This document shows, one piece after another, positions 1-10,837 of a stretch of 64,000 nt of DNA (positions within the stretch are counted from its first letter, which is position 1; each line of letters starts with the position of its first letter). The notes under the pieces were generated by a model. It saw nothing but the letters and a program-made list of their open reading frames with translations, did not search any database and was not told where the DNA came from. The position numbers and the translations under genes are program-made. The stretch is from Byssochlamys sp. IMV 00236. Lineage: Eukaryota > Ascomycota > Eurotiomycetes > Eurotiales > Thermoascaceae. The stretch covers positions 124,001 through 188,000 of the forward strand of contig MSJH02000840.1 of NCBI GenBank assembly GCA_001931875.2, given 5' to 3'.

Positions 1-623
1 AAACGCGGCACTCTCGAGCAGTCCATGGCTGCATTGAAAGGTATCAAAAAGATCTTTGGCTTCTCGCGAGGGTCCTCTTCGAGGATATCGGTAATAGCCC
101 TGATTGCCCGCATAGACGTGTATAGGCGATCGATCAGGTTATCTAAACTTTCCACGACAGAATGACCCGCTTCACTGTCCTTTGCGCTGCAGTAATCGAC
201 ACGCAGGAACCATTTATCCCCCTGAAATACATCCTCTGCCTTAACCCCGACTGTTGTAGTCTTAGGGAACAAGGACTTTAATTCCTGACGAGTGTCATCG
301 CCCAAATGTCTGCCCGAACACCACGTTAGATACAGCGAAGCGAGTTCCTCTGCTAAATAGCGCGATATCTCGAAAACATGCCATGTCCTCATTCCTTGAG
401 TTGAAGCAATCAACCCGAGCCAATGGCTAGTCCTTGTCAGGTAGATACTCGGTTTAACGTGACGGAGACCGTTCTCTTCCGGAACCACTGCTAATATCTC
501 ATCGGTCGTATGATGAGCCGTATTAAAGTTTCTCGTCTCTGTCCACTCGTTCCTAGCTTCGGTGATGGAATCTTGGACGTCTGCGAACGGTAGAAGGTTA
601 ACGTTCACTTTAACGCTATCCAT
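1..623 (-). CDS. Hypothetical protein, 3' end cut by window edge
   Basis: An uninterrupted minus-strand frame of 207 codons runs from an ATG at 623 to the first base of the window without a stop, so the C-terminus is missing. The protein begins MDSVKVNVNLLPFADVQDSI. It has a normal soluble composition with a Trp- and Cys-containing middle (HWLGLIAS, RTWHVFEISRYLAEEL, YLTWCSGRH) and no signal peptide or membrane segment. The frame stays open upstream of the ATG to a TAG at about 718-720 without another ATG. A pyrimidine-rich stretch ends at that TAG, so an additional 5' exon is possible. I do not recognise the family and assign no function. The long open frame supports a real gene. Confidence 0.6.
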   Translation of the reverse strand, partial: MDSVKVNVNLLPFADVQDSITEARNEWTETRNFNTAHHTTDEILAVVPEENGLRHVKPSIYLTRTSHWLGLIASTQGMRTWHVFEISRYLAEELASLYLTWCSGRHLGDDTRQELKSLFPKTTTVGVKAEDVFQGDKWFLRVDYCSAKDSEAGHSVVESLDNLIDRLYTSMRAIRAITDILEEDPREKPKIFLIPFNAAMDCSRVPR

Positions 624-1634
624 GCTTGTCTGTAACGGATGTTTAACCAATTCTTCGTCAAGGATGCTTCTGTACTCGGATGAAGTATGTAGTAAAGGAA
701 GATGGGGGACTTCTAGGTACTATTTAAGGTAAAGAAAAGGAAAACGGAGAGAAAAGTGAAATTGGAAGGGATTACCCGCACACTGAGTACGTCAATAGGC
801 AACCGGCACGAGTTACTGGGAGTGAGATGATCCTAGGTTAAGGTGATAAGCGACCATGGCTCTATTGACTTCATTTTCAAAGCATGTGGAAACAACTTAT
901 ACCTTCGATTGTGGTATCATAATCAGTAGAGAATGTTCACCTCTCCTCTTCGAGCAGTTGAGCATGTGATCTGCCCTCGAAGAAGAGGACGCCTTTTCGG
1001 CATACCGCTAAAAATAAAAGCTAACTACTGAGACGTGACTCAGAAAGGTTGGAAGCACTGGGTAATATTGTAATGGTCGGATCATAGCTCTGTCTCTCTC
1101 CTTTAATGACTGAGGATCTTCCCCTTTTTCATGTGGCCATGTCTCTACTCCGTACGCCTTCCCGGCAGTGGTTGGATAGCCATGTGGCTGTCCAGGGAAA
1201 ATAACTAGTCCTGAATGCATCAATCGCTCGCGGTGCTATCTTAATCGGCCTATCACCTGGCGTAAATACTGTCTAGATCTGTCAAATGTCATCTCAGCCT
1301 CCAGCACAATACGACTGCCAATGTGTCATGATAGTTGAAATAGTTTCACCTGTATACACTGCTGTTTGTCTCTCAGACCCAATTACCAATCTCTCGAGAG
1401 CTTGCCAGGAAACATAACGACAAGCTGAGCTCTTGTCAGGGTATTCTAATAATGGTAGTTACGTTCCGAACTGGTCTACGGCGGCAGCCATTGCCGTCTA
1501 TTCATATTGGATCCTCCAGTGCAACAAATAAAGCTCATTATGAATGAAATACATGGACCTGATATGGCGAGAATGAGATTCGATTTCATGGCTCTATTCC
1601 TCAAACTCAATCTTCCTAGCAGCCACCAGTTCCT
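624..1634. other. Intergenic, nothing recognised
   Basis: About 1 kb between the left-edge gene and the dehydrogenase. A 71-codon minus-strand frame at 1008-1223 has no recognisable features and is not called. I see no repeat, RNA gene or clear regulatory array. Confidence 0.5.
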
Positions 1635-2691
1635 TCACAGCCACTTCTTCGTGCCTAGGTGAGAAATAAACTGTCCTCCATACCCACCTTGAACACTAGC
1701 CTTTTCCACCACGGAGAGTACAGCCTTCACGGACTCTTCTGGCGCCAATGGCCCCTTGAAGTCTGGCGCATATGCCGCGAACTTGGCAGCCAAATTACCA
1801 AAACCTTCTTTCTCCTCTTCGGAAACTTCTATGCAATTGTCTTAGTTTCCAAACGACTACTTCATTCTCAAGCAAAAGGACCATCACTAACCTTCAGTTG
1901 CTCTCTCTGTCGCCACCATACCCGGTGAGATGGAAAGGAAGAGGATCCCTTCTTGCTTGAAGACAGCGTTGTACTTGGCCATGGCAACATTCACGGCGCC
2001 CTTGCTGATAGAATATGGAGCCCCGACAGGTATCTCGAGGTCGTTAATCAATTCGAGATCGGCCATTCCGCTAGATATCGTGATGACTTTCTTGATAGTT
2101 CCCTTCTTGATAAGCGGGAGAAAGGCATTGATCGTCTTGATGACGCCTAAGACATTGATGTCGAAACTGTCACGGAGATCTTTCTCCATGGTAGAGAAAT
2201 CATCATCGCTGTTATTGAGTTACATGTTAGAATCTGGACTGTGTACTTTCCATCTTGGAGACCAGGACGACATACAAATCAGCCAATGTCTTGGAAGAGC
2301 TAATATGGGATACAAGGGCGGCGTTATTGATTAGGTAGTCGAGACCACCGCCAGTAAGACCCTTTACTTCCTCGGCCGCTTTCTGCGTCTCTTTGTTAGC
2401 ACTCTTGAAAGGCAATTGTTATGGTGCCCTATACCTTCAAAGACGGAAGGTCAGTGTAGTCGACTTCGATGATGTGAACGTTCTGAAGTCCCTGTGCTTG
2501 GACTTTTAGATCCGCGGCGGCTTTGTTACGGACCAGGCCGATAACGACATTGCCTGGCTTCTGGGACAATTGTCGAACGAACTCGAACTGTATCAGAGGA
2601 TAAATGGTCAGCATGTATGGATGTGGAAATTCAACCTCTTGCAACTTACACCAAGTCCTCGACTAGCTCCTGTGATAGCATAGGAAGGCAT
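1635..2691 (-). CDS. Short-chain dehydrogenase/reductase (SDR), five exons
   Basis: NAD(P)-dependent oxidoreductase of the classical SDR fold, predicted cytosolic; the substrate is unknown. Exons on the minus strand are 2650-2691, 2435-2587, 2276-2382, 1892-2208 and 1635-1828, all with GT-AG junctions. They sum to 813 nt and 270 residues, the usual SDR length. The protein starts MPSYAITGASRGLG, which holds the glycine-rich cofactor motif TGxxxGxG. It continues with the structural motif NNAA, a serine in the TISSG segment and the catalytic pair in YSISK (YxxxK), followed by SPGMVATE. The ATG at 2691 places the Rossmann motif right at the N-terminus, as expected. Membership of the fungal SDR group close to the sniffer/carbonyl-reductase-like proteins is inference from overall layout only. 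Confidence 0.9.
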
Positions 2692-3317
2692 TGTTGCGGT
2701 AGTTCACTCAAGAAATCAATCGTAAAGCTAACGAGGTAGTCTCAATCTACGTATGATACTGCGAACCTGTAGATCGAATGAATTCCAAGAAAGAAAAACA
2801 GGATGCCATCTTCCTATTTATGTCTATCGAAAACTCTGCAGACTCTATAGAATTGATCCATTCTCGTGCCTCCGATCTAGATCCACAGTTTTCAACGTAC
2901 TATACAGAATCCACGGCAGGGGCGTCAGTACGACCTTGATCTTAGGAGTTTCGCCCACATTTGGACCGAGAGTATACAATATGGATAGAAAATACGCATT
3001 TGATTGGCCCAAGAGTATAGATCTCTTGCCGCTTTTACACCATAACCCCCAACTTTAGTCAACCAGGAAGAGTTTGCATTTGTTTGCGACCAAGACAAAC
3101 TTGCCTGAAAAGGTTATCTGTATTGAATATCATTTACGGAGGAAAAATGTCCGTTCGAACTTCAATGAGCAAGACGGATGATTTTGTCCGAACAGATCTG
3201 GTGGAGGAGAATGCCTTATGCAAGAAGACAATCACGATATTCTTGTAGAGTCAGTTAGCGCGCATCGAAAGAACAAAAAGACTTCTCTTCCAGGCTACCT
3301 AGACTTAACGTCGGACT
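2692..3317. other. Intergenic, nothing recognised
   Basis: A 5' flank of the dehydrogenase merging into retroelement relics. A 101-codon plus-strand frame at 2753-3058 lacks recognisable features and is not called. Confidence 0.45.
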
Positions 3318-3322
3318 TTGAA

Positions 3323-3478
3323 CTACTGTAGCTCCTCGATACGTGCTTGCGCATGTTGGACCTGTTGAAGATGATGAACTTCACATTGTTCCACTAGGAG
3401 ATATCTGAGCATGGTTTCCATAGTCGCATTGGTCCGCTCAGACTGTCCGTCAGCACTGGGGTGATACGCTGTAGTCAT
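3323..3478 (-). pseudogene. Retroelement integrase core fragment
   Basis: The minus strand encodes MTTAYHPSADGQSERTN followed by ATMETMLRYLLVEQCEV and a stop. This is the signature TTAYHPxxDGQxERxN segment of the DDE integrase of Ty3/gypsy elements, including the catalytic-region glutamate in SER. The upstream part of the integrase domain is interrupted by several stops between about 3480 and 3600, so the fragment is not functional. It is clear evidence that a Ty3/gypsy pol gene once occupied this place. Confidence 0.75.
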
Positions 3479-3669
3479 TCGCAGTTTGGACAAGATAGGC
3501 AATACCTAGGATCCTTGGGGACTGGATTTCCGAGGATATGTTCCCTAGAGTGCGAGTTCGTTTGGTAGGAACCACTAGTGCCATAGGGCCCTGGAGAAGT
3601 CGTCGTTGAACCTGCCCTTATTCAGATAGCATATGCACTGTGTACATTGTTCGCACTATCTTCGTCGAT

Positions 3670-3925
3670 TCAGCTGTATGTCGTCCCTGGAGACCTATTC
3701 GGAAAGAGCTCGAGTGTCCTTATTGAATTAAGTAGAGGACAGTAACGAGTCAGCTTTTCGCGTGCTTCCATCTCCTCGATATACAGAACTTCCGGATCAG
3801 AGGACGGGGAGGATATAGACCTACTCAGGTCACTCAGGGCCCGGGTTAGTTGCGAGTCTGTCATGATGAAAAATATAGAAAGAGCTTATATCTAGAAGAA
3901 ATGAGAGATAGCTCGAACCTTAGGG
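3670..3925 (-). repeat. Retroelement segment, copy A of a two-copy dispersed repeat
   Basis: A segment that starts in noncoding sequence and runs into an open frame beginning MTDSQLTRALSDLSRSIS is clearly homologous to plus-strand sequence at about 13695-13900, where the frame begins MIDSQLTQAISDLSGCLS. The two share the downstream peptide pattern YIEExxAREKL and about 80 nt of upstream sequence. Most differences look like C/T or G/A transitions. The relation to gag is inferred only from the association with the neighbouring integrase piece. Confidence 0.65.
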
Positions 3926-5489
3926 TGGCCACCTCTTGAAACATCGCCACGAGTAGCTGCAATCCGATGGAGAATCCATTGCATTTGCACAGATCATTAA
4001 AATGTCAAAGAATGTTTATGTGGGCCATCTGTCTTAAAGGTTACGACGTCTCCAGACTTCACTAGGCAGTCGGTTTAAGCATTGAACAGTCTTGAACAAC
4101 GTCCTGTTGATTAAACATCTGATTGTAGGACAGGCTAGGCCCTGAGAAGCATTCGTGGGGGGAAGATTCTTCCCTTTGGTTGCAGGAAGCCAGAAAACCC
4201 CTAGTTCTATAGCTTTCATATCAATGGAAGGAGGGCGTGGCTTTAATGCGAAAGATTATCCCAGTACGCGTGAGCACTCGGAGAGAGGGTAATAAGGTTT
4301 TGACACTTTTCAGTGCCGTCATCCCCCGAGAGAGCATGTGACAACATAATCGATAAGGAATAGAATGCTTTGAGGAAATTGCTCCTTGTAAACAGACGGC
4401 CTACCGTCGTATCTGAAGGCTGCACACTGAAACGCTGTAGTAATGAGAGAGTGGGAGAGATGAGGCAGGTGAATTGCTGACGACGTAGAATTGGATCGGA
4501 CATGGCACGTCGTCGTTGTGGCAGTTTGGCAATACTCGAGACTCAAGCGAAATGGTGCGAGCAATAGATACTCGCGATGCCTATAACTCAGGCGGAGATG
4601 GTGCTGGTGAGGTCGTCCTGGCGAAAGGACATGCTACCAAATGTGACAACATTGGGGGGTGAGAAGGTTGAATTCCTCTAAGTCCTGCTCGAGCTGCTAA
4701 TATACATCATATGTCTGGCAGAATAAGGCGAATTCTAGCCTTTGGGGTGTTCTCACCTGATTAACAGCTTGTTAATCCAATCCGCCTTTATGACATCCTG
4801 TATGTCCAGGAATAGCGCAAAGAGTGAGGTCCAGATATTGCGGATGTCGTCTTCCTGAAAACTTAGGTTCGAAAGTTTGTAATAATAAGAGATACGAAAA
4901 AAAGAGAAAAAGACAGAAGGGAGACTTACTTGCACACGGTTCTCGTATATACCCAGTGCGTATGGGATGATAACTATAGAATGCACTGGTCGGAAACATG
5001 CACTCCTCGTACATACATGCGGTCAGAGATGTCTGGGAATTTGTCTCTGCATCTTTCCACTCCTCGAGGGACATATCTTCTTAAGCATCTTTTGATGATT
5101 AAGGGAGCTAGATTCGCTTATATTTTGAGCGACGTAGCCTGACTCTCCAAAAGGAGATGGCGTTATTGCAGAATCTGTCCACCGCAGGCCCTCACTACAT
5201 ATCATAGCCTTGAACATTTGCAGATCTGAACAAGGTCTAGTTGCATAGGACTAGCAATGACCGTGGACGCTACAATCAAATCCCAGGTTGTAATCCTGCG
5301 CAGGGGTCCGATATCAGCTTGCCAGAGGGCAGCCCAGCTTTTAGCAAAAGTGTTAACTGAGTAATTTGCTTCAAGGAGGCTTTTCAAACTTTCTAGTAGA
5401 GTCGCCCGCCTTTAGGAGTTCAGATTCTTAGTAAGACTCATGTTAGAGCTGAAAACGAAATGTATAGCACGATATAAAACATGTGCACG

Positions 5490-6171
5490 TCAATGAATAA
5501 TGAGGATAATACTGAAGAAAGGCGAGAGAAAGAAAGTGAGGGACGAAAAAGTATTTGGTCGGCAGGGCGTCGTATTCGGATAGTTGGGACGGTTATAGCC
5601 TTGATAGTTTCTATTCTGCGTAAACTGTCGTGGGGCTCCACCTCCAGTCTGATTGGCGTCGTTAGTATTGCCTTGGTTCTGCCTTGGGGAATTCGATGAG
5701 AAGGGAGGACGATAAGAAAAGGTTCTAGTGTTACCATAGTCGTATTGCTGACGACAGCGTCGATTCTCCTCCGCTTGCTCTTGCCATACCGTATAGGCTT
5801 CTTCGACCATTTCGATGAATGCGGACACTGTAGTATTCTCCCGTGGCGCTCGTATGTCGCGCTTGAACGATGGGGAAAACCTGTTCCACGCGGCCAATAA
5901 TTGACCGTATGTCTCCCTTGTTCCTGTAGCGTTAAAAGGAAGCAAGGAAAAAGAGTAAAGAAAAGAACGCGTCTCCTGTTGTGTTGGTAAAGCATCTATT
6001 GGAGAACGAGGCCTTCTCGACCAGTCGATCAAACACAAATTCTGAGTTTCGATCATCGACTAGACGTGCTAGTTCCCTGAGGAATACCACAAGTGCTGAG
6101 TTTACCGTAGCTTCCGTTTCGATTTCTACCTTTTCATTGGCAGTGTTCGCCAACGTAGATAGGAAAAACAT
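5490..6171 (-). pseudogene. Decayed gag-like / hypothetical coding remnant
   Basis: Two overlapping minus-strand frames carry protein-like sequence. The first (about 5932-6171) reads ALVVFLRELARLVDDRNSEF and resembles a widespread fungal hypothetical family. The second (5490-6056) has a helical part (FIEMVEEAYTVWQEQAEENR) followed by a Gln/Asn/Pro/Tyr-rich tail (RQNQGNTNDANQTGGG, NRNYQGYNRPNYPN), typical of the region next to the zinc knuckle in retroelement Gag proteins; no CCHC knuckle is visible. The two are joined by frameshifts. A retroelement Gag remnant fused or adjacent to another decayed gene is the best reading, with moderate doubt. Confidence 0.4.
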
Positions 6172-8364
6172 TGACGAGACACCTCCGTCTCCAAAAATGG
6201 TAAGCTTAAAATCTGCAAAAACTGCACATCAGCACAAGAGCTAAAGATATAATGGTAATAAGGAATTCAAGAAGCTGGTTATAGTTGGATGGTTCGGAAT
6301 GATACGAGCACAAGCAACGATGGAGAAAATAAGAAAGAAGTTGATAAAGACCGCTGATATAACTGATGCTTTGGTAGAAATTGTAGAAAGAGATTGCAGA
6401 CCTTTATAGTTTGATCTTGGCCTAAATGACGAACTCGACATTCCATGATCTCCGTGCCATATGCTATGGTCCGACTTTCCGGTCAGGAGGAGGTTAGCAT
6501 TTATACATAATAGTAGTAATATGCCCTATTTGGATCGATAGCAGCAACACGTTGCTGCTCGAGCCTAACGCAGTAATGAAGAATAATATCCAACCGTCAT
6601 CGCACCGGCGGCTTATTTGTGGGATCTGTTCTATTTCTTCTATGCGGGAAACTGGGAAAGTTAGAATTTAGGGACTGCAGGCCCGAAGCTGCGGAAGGAT
6701 TTGAAGCTTTCCAGACATCTATACGAGAAGCCCAGGCAAAAGGGGCACTGGTTGACTTCAATGATGGTAGATATAGCACTCTATATAGAGCTATTGGGCG
6801 CATGATCGGTAGTAAAGAACTTGATTTTATGATATCCTTATATATCCACTCAATCTGCTTGATAATAATACATAACAAGTCATGCTGGCGTATTATGTAT
6901 AATAATCTCCTAATTGAGATTTGGAGCATTCAAAGCAGAAGGTGGGAATAGGTGAAGATGTTTGTGTATAGGGATTATTGGGTTTATTTAGCTTTGGTAT
7001 CTGTCAAAATGGTGATCAAGAAAGAGGGAAACGAAGAGATTCCCAGGCCACGAAAGATTGTACTAAAGATTCCAGTTACAGTTCATGGGAAGGAACGACC
7101 ATAGACACAAATAATGTGAGATGTTGAAAGCAATAGAGTTGACCTTGCAAAAAGGATAAAACCGTTTTGGAGATATGATGAATCCATCCTGGATGGGAAA
7201 GTAATCAAGAGTCGAGGCCACTCGAGAGCGGGCTATATACTTGAATGCTCGCCCTTCGCCTGGTCGAGCGGGGTCAAATAGGAGGAGGATTTCACCAGAT
7301 ACTGGGTGAATAACCGCTCAGGCATTCTCAGAAATATTCATCGAGGCCTTTTCCGGTTGAGCTGCATTCACACATGCTGAATCTCGAAGCCTTGGAGAAG
7401 TCACTATGACATGCATTCATGGAGACTGTTAAATGTGCACAGCAGACGTCTATGAAAGCATCATTCCGTGTCTGGGGCTCACCAGAACTGCAAACACCTG
7501 TGGTCCATTATCAGCATGTGTCAAATCCTGAATGGCACGGAAGCGGATAGTTATGCGGATCCATCTAGCGAACAGCTAGTTGCTTGCTTAAAACCCCTGA
7601 GCCCCGGGCCCTCTTCAGTATACAGAACTGGCGCGGGCACGGTGGGCAGCAGAGCTCAGTCCAGCTCTGATTAAAGCGTGTTGGGTTCAAGCTCCCGACG
7701 AAGATAATCGGCCGTGGTGTCGTTTATATCTTTTCCCAATCAAGAAATGCATGTTTCATTCTGAGGACTATTATTATATTAATCCATATTTTGGTCAAAT
7801 TTCCAATTTATGAACCACATAATGCAATGACCATTGGAAACTGTTGAATTGTGAATTCAAGGACTTCCATCATTATGGACACTTCAAACGAAGTTTTCGC
7901 CCCTGTTATGCCAATCCCACTGGTCATCGACTCGCAGGAAAAACATCGATACTTACGGGCAGACTTTATACAAAACGACAAGAGGGCAACTATTTCAAGG
8001 CATATGACAACTCGCACCTGATGGAAGTACGGATATTCAAGAGCTCTTACCACTTATTCTGAATGGGGCATCTTTCGGTCCAGTCTTTTCTCTAACATCT
8101 ACGATTAGCTCAGGGTTGCGCGGAATCAATAGCGCTGCCCAGGATGCCAATCCTGCAACATTCGGTGCGGCAGCTCAAGACACAGATGAAATACATGATC
8201 TATGTAAGGCCATATGGAGTCTATGGTATGCTATTGAAATATGCCATATAGCGGTATATTATACTAGAAGCTGAAAAGCAAACTTTGATATCATTACCGT
8301 GATCCGTCATTGCAGTTCCCGCAGCATATTCAGTGGTCTCTGCACCCCTATTGTCCGAATCACT
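6172..8364. other. Long gene-poor stretch with one coding-like remnant
   Basis: About 2.2 kb with no gene I can defend. A coding-like remnant is listed separately at 6619-7109. A stem-loop at about 7655-7700 resembles a tRNA T-arm but does not fold into a full tRNA. Minus- and plus-strand frames of 70-80 codons at 7.8-8.1 kb have no recognisable features. The rest is AT-rich and featureless. Confidence 0.45.
6619..7109 (+). pseudogene. Possible remnant of a fungal hypothetical gene
   Basis: Two protein-like pieces lie on the plus strand. The first (about 6619-6830) reads RPEAAEGFEAFQTSIREAQA and then NDGRYSTLYRAIGRMIGSKE. The second (7011-7109) is MVIKKEGNEEIPRPRKIVLK ending in VHGKERP and a stop. 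Their composition is more protein-like than the flanks, but the segment between is AT-rich and carries hydrophobic low-quality sequence. I could not join them with convincing splice sites. It may be a decayed gene or chance; no function is assigned. Confidence 0.25.
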
Positions 8365-9534
8365 TCATGTAGCGTTCTCCTCTCCATCAGCCACACTGGC
8401 CTGCGTACTATCACCTGCACCTGCCAAAGCCGCTTTCTGCTCCCTTGCCTTCTGTCTTCTCTTGATCTTCTTTTCGCGGTTTCTTTTATTGCGTTTTTCT
8501 GCTTCCGTGAGCTTGGCTGCCTCTGCAGCTGCGGCGCGCTTGCGCAGAACGAGCCGACGCTTCTTTCCTGGCTTCTTGCGCGATTTCGGTGACGCTTTGA
8601 TACTCGGATTGACGAGTTGAATAACGGTGGGGTCGGCAGAAGGACGTGGGAGTTTTGTCTTTGCACGATCGAGTCGGATGACACGCCAAGGGAGGTGGCA
8701 ACCGGGCTTGTAGAAACACAGTCAATTAATCGAAACCAAAGACGAAGCAGTTACTCTCCAGAAAAAGTAATCCCGAAGAAATGTAATATGCAGTACGGGG
8801 AAGGTTCATACCCAAGGCTGCTTGGCCCACTCAAATAATTGAGTCTGGCTAACGGCAATGCTCTCAAACTCCGCCCTCTTAGCAGCAGCTCTCTCTTCAA
8901 TGCGCGCAATATCTTCTTTTCCATATCCACCTAGGAGAGTCGGGGTCGTGAAATAATACTCCCAGCCTCTGAAAGGAACCACAAATCGCCCTTCACCAAC
9001 GCTCACATCTCCAGGTGTCGGTGACCGGATCCTGATTCGTAACTTTTGTGTACGTTCTGCATTTCCATCTCCTGTTGTATCTGCGCTGGTGCCAGCAGGA
9101 ACTGCACCGTCCGTCTTGGGCTTCGCTGGAGCGCTGCTGAACAGTCGAAACTCAAACTCCTGCTCTGCTTCCTCTGAGGCGGGGGCATCGACCGGATCAG
9201 GGTTGTTGGCCGCTTGATCAGGGGCCTCAGTTGAATTCACATCTAGAGGCGGTATTTCGAATTGAAGGAGTTTTCCCAGACGTTCGTTGGCATCGTTCGT
9301 AGAGAGTGCTGGAGATGAGGGCGCTGAAGAGGAAGGGGAGCTTAATTCATCGCGACGGACGCTGGACACGCAGAGTTAGAATTTTGATCTCTTGGGTGGA
9401 TCTTGCAATATATATGTAGAAAGGATACTGTATTTTCCTCATATGAATGTCTCATAATAAATGCAAAGATGATCATATGAAATTCAGATTATTGGGAGTG
9501 GGACATACCGTTTTGCGTCTGGAAGATCGAACAT
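8365..9534 (-). CDS. DUF2011-family basic nuclear-type protein, three exons
   Basis: Conserved fungal protein of unknown function. Exons on the minus strand are 9509-9534, 8812-9361 and 8365-8706, giving 305 residues. The tiny first exon encodes MFDLPDAKR and splices onto VRRDELSSP. This yields the family-typical start MFDLPDAKRVRR and is the reason for choosing this start over a downstream ATG at 9369. The middle contains an acidic Ser/Ala-rich part and a conserved block (LRIRIRSPTPGD, FVVPFRGWEYYFT). The last exon (PGCHLPWRVIRL) ends in a strongly basic coiled stretch (KSRKKPGKKRRLVLRKRAAA, KKIKRRQKAREQKAA) that looks like nuclear or nucleolar targeting. It is divergent from the LAMTOR1-like gene. 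The function is unknown; a ribosome-related or nuclear role is only inference from the basic tail. Confidence 0.85.
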
Positions 9535-10120
9535 TCCGTGTTGAGCTGGAACACTGTCCCAAGAAAATCGCAACAAGTCCCAAATTTATATATCAGTCCC
9601 CACTAATGAATAAGTTACCGGATTGATACAGCATGAGGAACAATCTGCGGAGTTGATCGCTGTGCGGAGGGTTCCGAATCAAGCTTGATCTGAGGTCTAA
9701 AATCACTGCGCTATCGACACGGGTTTCGAGCCGTTGCGGCCACGTCCCAATTCTCGGAGGTAAATGCTCGGTGTTAATTTCTGGCGAGGATGCCGAGGTA
9801 TTGGACGTGGATATATGAAAGTGCGTGCGCTCAATGATAGGAACTCCGGACGCAACGCACGGGCCAGTCCCAGCCCATCTCATCATCCGTAACTAACGCA
9901 ACTGTCCATCTCGATTGTGAGCAGACATCTCTCGTGGATGTCCCTCTCAATCCCATAGCTCTTCTGGCACTGCGCCAATCGCCCAAAGTACTCCATGGGT
10001 CTACCGCTGAAACGGATCGCAAAGGAACAATTTCAATCCCGATTGCCGCGTTCCTAACTGTCGCTCGTCGCCTTGAAAGAGTCGCAAACAGACGTGCCCA
10101 CCAAGCAACCAGTGGCATAG
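9535..10120. promoter_or_regulatory. Divergent promoter region
   Basis: The 586-bp interval separates the start codons of the DUF2011 gene (minus) and the LAMTOR1-like gene (plus) and must hold both promoters. I see no unambiguous TATA box or repeated operator. Longer frames on either strand here are chance. Confidence 0.5.
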
Positions 10121-10837
10121 ATGGGCGTGTGCGCATCTTGCCTTGGCCTCGGTCGCCGAGAAAGCCATGATGTGAGTGCGACTTTCCCAGCATTCCTTTT
10201 CGACGGCTGTTATGATGATGAAGGATATGATCTTCTCGTATCAGCGAATTCGAATCGTTCCGTACAATTCTTTGATAGCACGCAGCTGACTCCTGGTGAT
10301 ACAGTCCGAGGCTGCTCGGCTTCTAGACGATGAGCTTTATCAGCCAGGATATGGCTACGGCGCACTAAACCAGGCCCACCACCTCTACCAGCCTGACCCA
10401 GAAGACCTCAAGCGCGAGCGAGAAGCTCTCGAGGCGATATGTCAACGGACATCAGAGTGAGTAGTTCTTACATCTACATTCACTTCAAGAAGGCCCATTT
10501 TAATACTGGAACCATCACTAACTTCCCGACCCTCTCTAGTGCTGTCGTTGACATCTGGGCTCTCCAACCTCAACCACATCTCCAGCCACGAGCAGCCCTT
10601 CCTAGTACGTCATCCCGAGCAGCAAGCGGCGAGACAGGCAGTGTGAGATCTACAGGAGGTTCATCACGTCCAGGCACTGGAGACGATGCGGCGGTGATTC
10701 CAGCGCAGAAGCAGGTCGCTCCCGTACCGAAGCACTGGGGTGAAGTAGTTATCCCAACACGGAAAGGAAAGAAATCTCGAGGATTCGAAACCGCGGGCAA
10801 TGGGGGTGATGTATTCGGCGTGTTGAAGGTCACCTAG
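10121..10837 (+). CDS. LAMTOR1/Ego1-like lysosome (vacuole) membrane adaptor
   Basis: Likely scaffold that anchors the Ragulator/EGO complex on the vacuolar membrane, where it recruits Rag GTPases for TORC1 signalling. Exons are 10121-10171, 10305-10456 and 10540-10837, giving 166 residues, similar in size to LAMTOR1 and yeast Ego1. The N-terminus MGVCASCLG has Gly2 for N-myristoylation and Cys4 and Cys7 for palmitoylation, the hallmark of this family. The second exon gives SEAARLLDDELYQPGYGYGA and an EREALEAICQRTSD helix that matches the LAMTOR-domain region. The C-terminal part (VVDIWALQPQP, Ser/Thr-rich, then KHWGEVVIPTRKGKK) is fungal in character. No enzyme motif is present. Identification rests on the lipidation signature plus the DDE/LEAI helix; no sequence search was possible. 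Confidence 0.75.

Larger units (their letters stand above)
3318..6171 (-). mobile_element. Degenerate Ty3/gypsy-type retroelement region
   Basis: Fragments with retroelement character lie on the minus strand, broken by stops and frameshifts. They are an integrase C-terminal core piece (3323-3478), a conserved element segment with a second copy at 13.7 kb (3670-3925), and a gag-like Gln/Asn/Pro-rich tail (5490-6056). No intact pol frame, no long terminal repeats and no target-site duplication could be found by eye. The order read along the minus strand does not match one intact element, so this is more likely several nested or rearranged remnants. The pieces between 4.0 and 5.4 kb are not identifiable. 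The outer limits are approximate. Confidence 0.6.

Noticed and set aside
5438..5995. 185-codon minus-strand frame over the gag-like remnant
   Set aside because: Another frame of the same remnant with chance length; the frame with the Gln/Asn/Pro-rich tail is the biologically sensible one.
7620..7700. tRNA-like stem-loop (GGTTCAAGCTCC near 7685)
   Set aside because: The T-arm-like hairpin has an 8-nt loop and no matching anticodon arm or acceptor stem.
9831..10193. 120-codon minus-strand frame over the LAMTOR1-like promoter and first exon
   Set aside because: Overlaps the well-supported MGVCASCLG exon in antisense and has no family features.
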